A stretch of DNA of 35,598 bases. It comes from Dehalococcoidia bacterium. GTDB lineage: Bacteria > Chloroflexota > Dehalococcoidia > UBA3495. The translations under genes were made by a program, and so were the position numbers. The stretch covers positions 1 through 35,598 of the forward strand of contig JAPKDE010000005.1 of assembly GCA_028822675.1 (NCBI GenBank), read 5' to 3'. Under the pieces are notes generated by a model that saw nothing but the letters and a program-made list of their open reading frames with translations, had not been told where the DNA came from and did no database searches. Shown one piece after another: positions 33,029-35,598 of the stretch (position 1 is its first letter; every line of letters starts with the position of its first letter).

Positions 33029-34522
33029 GTGATTGAAGCTGCATTCGGCGTTGGCAGTTCCATTTTCGCCGAGACCACCAATCGCCTGAGCCGCATTTTT
33101 TCTGAGGCCGACCACGTGCCCCAAGTGGCGGCCAGGTTCCATGAGTGGCAGAGGTTTCGCGGCCAGACCGTAGCTAGTCCGGCGACTGAAGAACCACTAT
33201 TCATTCACCAAACTTATCTGGCGCTATTGGCGCGGCTAGTTGCCCGTAGCTTTGTTGCCCCTCGCCGTCCCATATCAAACTCTGAAGAGCTATTTGAAGT
33301 CATCAACGTCGATTATTTCAGCCGTCGCGGGGTCGGCAATTTCGGGGAAGGTGATGTGTTCTCCTGGCCCCTCATTGAGAAACGCTGGGAATTGGGCCTC
33401 GATGACCTGATCTTAGAAACCATGCAGGGTCTGGCCGACACCGTGGCAACCCATGATTTTAGCAACGCCTCGTCTGGAATATTGGACTCCATCTACCGGC
33501 AAATTGGGCCGGCATTTGGGCCAGTCCCCCGATGGTTGGCGGAGTACGCGGTCGAAGCAGAGCTTGGCATGGCCGACGACTCTGGTCTGTCACTGGTCGA
33601 CCCGTCTTGCGGCACTGGCACATTCCTCTGCGCGGCCGTTGGGGCCATGTATCGCGCCATCGAGAAGACCGGCGGCGACCAGATGGATGTGCTATTCGAC
33701 GCCCCGGAACGAATTCGCGGTATGGACTCCGATCCCCTGGCCGTGTCTTTAGCACGCCTTAATTACCTATTGGCCCTGGGAGATTTAGTACAGGAACTAC
33801 ACCCACCATTTCTGATGCCGGTTTACCTGGCAGATCCCAGTAGCAGCGCAAAGTTTCAGCCGTTGGCCTCGGTCGATGATGTTGTAACAATCACAACGAC
33901 AGAAGGCGACTTCTCGTTGCCTGCGCCGGTCATTGAAAACCCATTGATTCTGGACTGGGTTCTGGGTCGGCTGACCAATTACATGGGCGGCGCACAGCTC
34001 AGGTTGCACGTTCAGGAGGAAGAAGTTGCGATCCAGGAAGTCCTGAACGCTTATTACAACTACCTGACCTCTCCTAAACCCCGAACCCCCGTGCCCGAGG
34101 CGTTAACACCACAGCAGGCCGATACCCTGTTGGAGACGGCCAAGAGCCTGATTCAGCTACACATCAGGGGTGAGGGTACACTCTGGTTGAATCTGGTGCA
34201 GAATATGGCCGCGCCGATGTTTTTTGCTCACCGTGGCTTTGATCGGCTGACCGGCAGAGGGTCTGCGGCGAAGTTAGTGACTTTGGGTTCTTCTTTCCTG
34301 CGTACCGATGGCCGAGCAGCCGTGGTGCTGCCTACCGCAGAGGCGGAGCATTATGCAAAGGGGCATCGGCTGATTACCCTGAATGGACTGCTGCCTGATG
34401 CTGCTTTGTTGGTAACTGGTCCTGAACAAAGGGCTCATTTTGAGTCAACAGGCGAACCAGTGTCTCCAGATTTATCTTGGGCCGACGCTCAAACGAGCCT
34501 TCGCGTCGTTGATGACGATTAG
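33029..34522 (+). CDS. Eco57I-like N6-adenine DNA methylase, probably degenerate
   Basis: A 497-residue protein of the large N6-adenine DNA methylase family. The AdoMet-binding motif I DPSCGTGTFL (191-200) and the acidic strand GMDSDPLAVSLARLNYLL (231-248) are present, as are the pre-domain signs YFSRRGVGNFGEGDVFSWPL near 96-115. The catalytic (N/D)PP(Y/F/W) motif IV is missing: after LWLNLVQNMAAPMFFAHRGFD (385-405), where the motif should follow, the protein jumps to GRGSAAKLV and the later strand LRTDGRAAVVLP. It is thus likely deleted and inactive. The frame is also open upstream to the asnS stop codon; a CTG at 32999 would give a slightly longer protein. No strong ribosome binding site is visible. 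Confidence 0.65.
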   Translation: MIEAAFGVGSSIFAETTNRLSRIFSEADHVPQVAARFHEWQRFRGQTVASPATEEPLFIHQTYLALLARLVARSFVAPRRPISNSEELFEVINVDYFSRRGVGNFGEGDVFSWPLIEKRWELGLDDLILETMQGLADTVATHDFSNASSGILDSIYRQIGPAFGPVPRWLAEYAVEAELGMADDSGLSLVDPSCGTGTFLCAAVGAMYRAIEKTGGDQMDVLFDAPERIRGMDSDPLAVSLARLNYLLALGDLVQELHPPFLMPVYLADPSSSAKFQPLASVDDVVTITTTEGDFSLPAPVIENPLILDWVLGRLTNYMGGAQLRLHVQEEEVAIQEVLNAYYNYLTSPKPRTPVPEALTPQQADTLLETAKSLIQLHIRGEGTLWLNLVQNMAAPMFFAHRGFDRLTGRGSAAKLVTLGSSFLRTDGRAAVVLPTAEAEHYAKGHRLITLNGLLPDAALLVTGPEQRAHFESTGEPVSPDLSWADAQTSLRVVDDD

Positions 34523-34539
34523 CGCGTCAATTTGACGCG
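34523..34539. promoter_or_regulatory. 17-bp perfect palindrome, possible operator
   Basis: CGCGTCAA-T-TTGACGCG lies directly after the methylase stop codon. Its right arm includes the -35 TTGACG at 34532-34537, so a repressor bound here would block the promoter. It lacks a T run, so it is unlikely to be a terminator. Confidence 0.6.
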
Positions 34540-34561
34540 ATTTCCCGTAGCCTTTTATAAT
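34532..34561 (+). promoter_or_regulatory. Sigma70-like promoter TTGACG-N18-TATAAT
   Basis: TTGACG at 34532-34537, an 18-base spacer and a perfect TATAAT at 34556-34561. It points to the sulfopyruvate-decarboxylase remnant at 34657. Confidence 0.7.
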
Positions 34562-34656
34562 GAGGCGTCCTCGTTCTGTGGCTAGAGAACCTGCCTAAAC
34601 CGGTTTTCGGTACGGACTGGCAATCCCCACCTAGATTTCTCTGGTAAGGAGCTCCA

Positions 34657-35048
34657 ATGACCACACAAAATGTCATCCTCCACCCAGCCTCGGTAGTGGC
34701 GGAGTTGAAGAAAAACAACTCAGCCACGTTGTCTGGCTTCCGGATAGCGAAACCAACTTCATGTACCAATTTCTGACCAATGAGCCAACACTGGATTTGG
34801 TCCCGGTCTGCCGCGAAGGCGAGACCATGGCCATCGTCGCCGGACTCTGGGTAGGCGGCAAACGACCTATCGTATTGATCCAGAACACTGGCATTGACGA
34901 AGCCCTGACCGCAGAGGGTCCCGTATTCGTCCACTTGCTCGTTGAGCCACAGATTGAGAACACCCCGGTGCAGTTCCGCACACCGGCCGAGCGGAACATA
35001 CACAGCGCCATCGCCGACATGCCCGAGACGCTGGGCATCAAAAGCTAG
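34657..35048 (+). pseudogene. Sulfopyruvate/phosphonopyruvate decarboxylase alpha-beta remnant (frameshift and deletion)
   Basis: The N-terminal part (MTTQNVILHPASVVAELKK, then HVVWLPDSETNFMYQFLT, CREGETMAIVAGL, GGKRPIVLIQNTG) is typical of the thiamine-diphosphate-binding alpha subunit of sulfopyruvate decarboxylase (ComD-like). It breaks into two frames near 34710; one extra A in the AAAAA run would restore it. After QNTG the rest (DEALTAEGPVFVHLLVEP...ETLGIKS) resembles the C-terminal end of the beta subunit, so most of alpha's second half and of beta seem deleted. The later frame begins to read from 34711 and ends at 35048. GTAAGGAGC precedes the ATG at 34657. An assembly error cannot be excluded. 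Confidence 0.6.
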
Positions 35049-35193
35049 GCTGCAAAGTCGGCAGCGAAGTAGAGTCGCAAACGGGGCAGCGTAAATTCGT
35101 CTGCGCCGGTTTATTTTTACACTACAAGGCATTAGCCACTACCCGATAACCGATCTCCCGTAACCGATTTAATTCTTAAGGATGGCAAGGCGT

Positions 35194-35496
35194 ATGATGA
35201 AAGGCGGGATATTCCCCAGAGTTGGTGCCTACGCCGTCTTGGCTCTGGGATTCTGGCTACTTTTCCAGGCCTTCGAAAAATCCAACATCCTATCTGGGAT
35301 CTTGGGCGGTGTAATCATCATAATTGGGATGTACTTGATGACCGGGGTCTGGCGCGGCATGTTTGCCAAATTTGGCGGGAACTACAAAATACGCAAGGAG
35401 AACAACTCCAGTGACGACACGGCGGAAGACAGGCCAAAGGGAACCGGTGATCTCAGCGATAGAGGCGACCAAGGCGGTCAACTTCCACCGAAATGA
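35194..35496 (+). CDS. Small two-helix membrane protein
   Basis: A protein of about 100 residues with two predicted transmembrane helices (near VGAYAVLALGFWLLFQAF and GILGGVIIIIGMYLMTGVW) followed by a hydrophilic Asp/Gly/Lys-rich tail of about 45 residues. No family is recognised. I prefer the ATG at 35194 (or 35197) because GGCAAGG lies before it; an ATG at 35182 would leave no room for a ribosome binding site. It stands alone after the decayed gene. Confidence 0.6.
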   Translation: MMKGGIFPRVGAYAVLALGFWLLFQAFEKSNILSGILGGVIIIIGMYLMTGVWRGMFAKFGGNYKIRKENNSSDDTAEDRPKGTGDLSDRGDQGGQLPPK

Positions 35497-35598
35497 TGCG
35501 TTAGTAGTTTCAACTTCGTCCGCGCTACGGGACTGGAGTCAGGTATCAGAACGTCGCGATTTGGATGTTGACCTATCAGACTGCATGGACCGTGCGCC

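Noticed and set aside
34705..34735. Programmed -1 frameshifting at GAAAAAC
   Set aside because: The heptamer is not a standard slippery site, the next part of the gene is deleted, and a single missing A explains the shift better.
34527..35132. A 201-codon minus-strand frame opposite the decarboxylase remnant
   Set aside because: It is the mirror of a plus-strand sequence with clear family motifs, promoter and ribosome binding site. Its protein shows no recognisable domain.

Overview
The window looks like a chromosomal segment of an uncultivated Chloroflexota bacterium, most likely of the SAR202 / Dehalococcoidia kind. I infer this from gene content, not from a marker tree. The content includes a Ddn-type F420-dependent nitroreductase, several short-chain dehydrogenases, a Rieske oxygenase, MaoC-like and sulfopyruvate-decarboxylase-like genes, major-facilitator transporters, single-membrane-style lipoproteins, moderate GC and short gaps. 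There are no rRNA, tRNA, phage, IS or CRISPR loci. One structural RNA gene (RNase P RNA, rnpB) is present, with a well-placed promoter.

Layout. 1-1.1 kb: etfA, probably after etfB. 1.1-4.5 kb (minus): panC, an S58 peptidase and an MFS transporter. 4.8-6.9 kb (plus): SDR, SnoaL-like protein, SDR, followed by a 92-bp MITE-like inverted repeat. 7.1-10.1 kb (minus): a Rieske ferredoxin, an amidase, a Ddn-family protein and a nitroreductase, with a GatC-like small protein divergently placed at 10.2 kb. 10.5-12.9 kb (minus): a Rieske oxygenase and a zinc alcohol dehydrogenase. 13.1-16.2 kb: two convergent exported proteins built of Cys-paired repeats, separated by a perfect 40-bp palindrome. 16.6-18.8 kb: a nitronate-monooxygenase-like flavoprotein and an SbcD-like nuclease. 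19.1-20.4 kb: a coiled-coil zinc-ribbon protein and rnpB. 20.6-23.3 kb: a PHP protein, two hotdog dehydratases and a double VOC protein. 23.4-26.6 kb: a Fur-family regulator followed by a znuACB transporter. 26.7-28.9 kb: SDR and MFS transporter. 29.3-33 kb: gatC, gatA, an HxlR regulator and asnS. 33-35.1 kb: two genes that look decayed, a DNA methylase lacking its catalytic motif and an internally deleted, frameshifted sulfopyruvate-decarboxylase remnant. 35.2 kb: a small membrane protein.

How the genes fit together. The housekeeping parts are electron transfer (etfA), pantothenate synthesis (panC), amidotransferase and aminoacyl-tRNA synthesis (gatCA, asnS), tRNA 5' processing (rnpB) and zinc uptake with its own regulator. 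The remaining genes look like accessory catabolism: oxygenases, dehydrogenases, nitroreductases, an amidase, hotdog dehydratases and transporters. This suggests oxidation of recalcitrant organic compounds.

The most unusual elements are the two Cys-repeat exported proteins (11 units of C-x26-C and 5 units of C-x30-C), an amidase whose best start is an ATC codon behind a good Shine-Dalgarno, an in-frame Lys/Arg repeat just after the stop codon of the zinc-ribbon gene, and the decayed pair at the right end, behind a sigma70-like promoter carrying a 17-bp palindrome.
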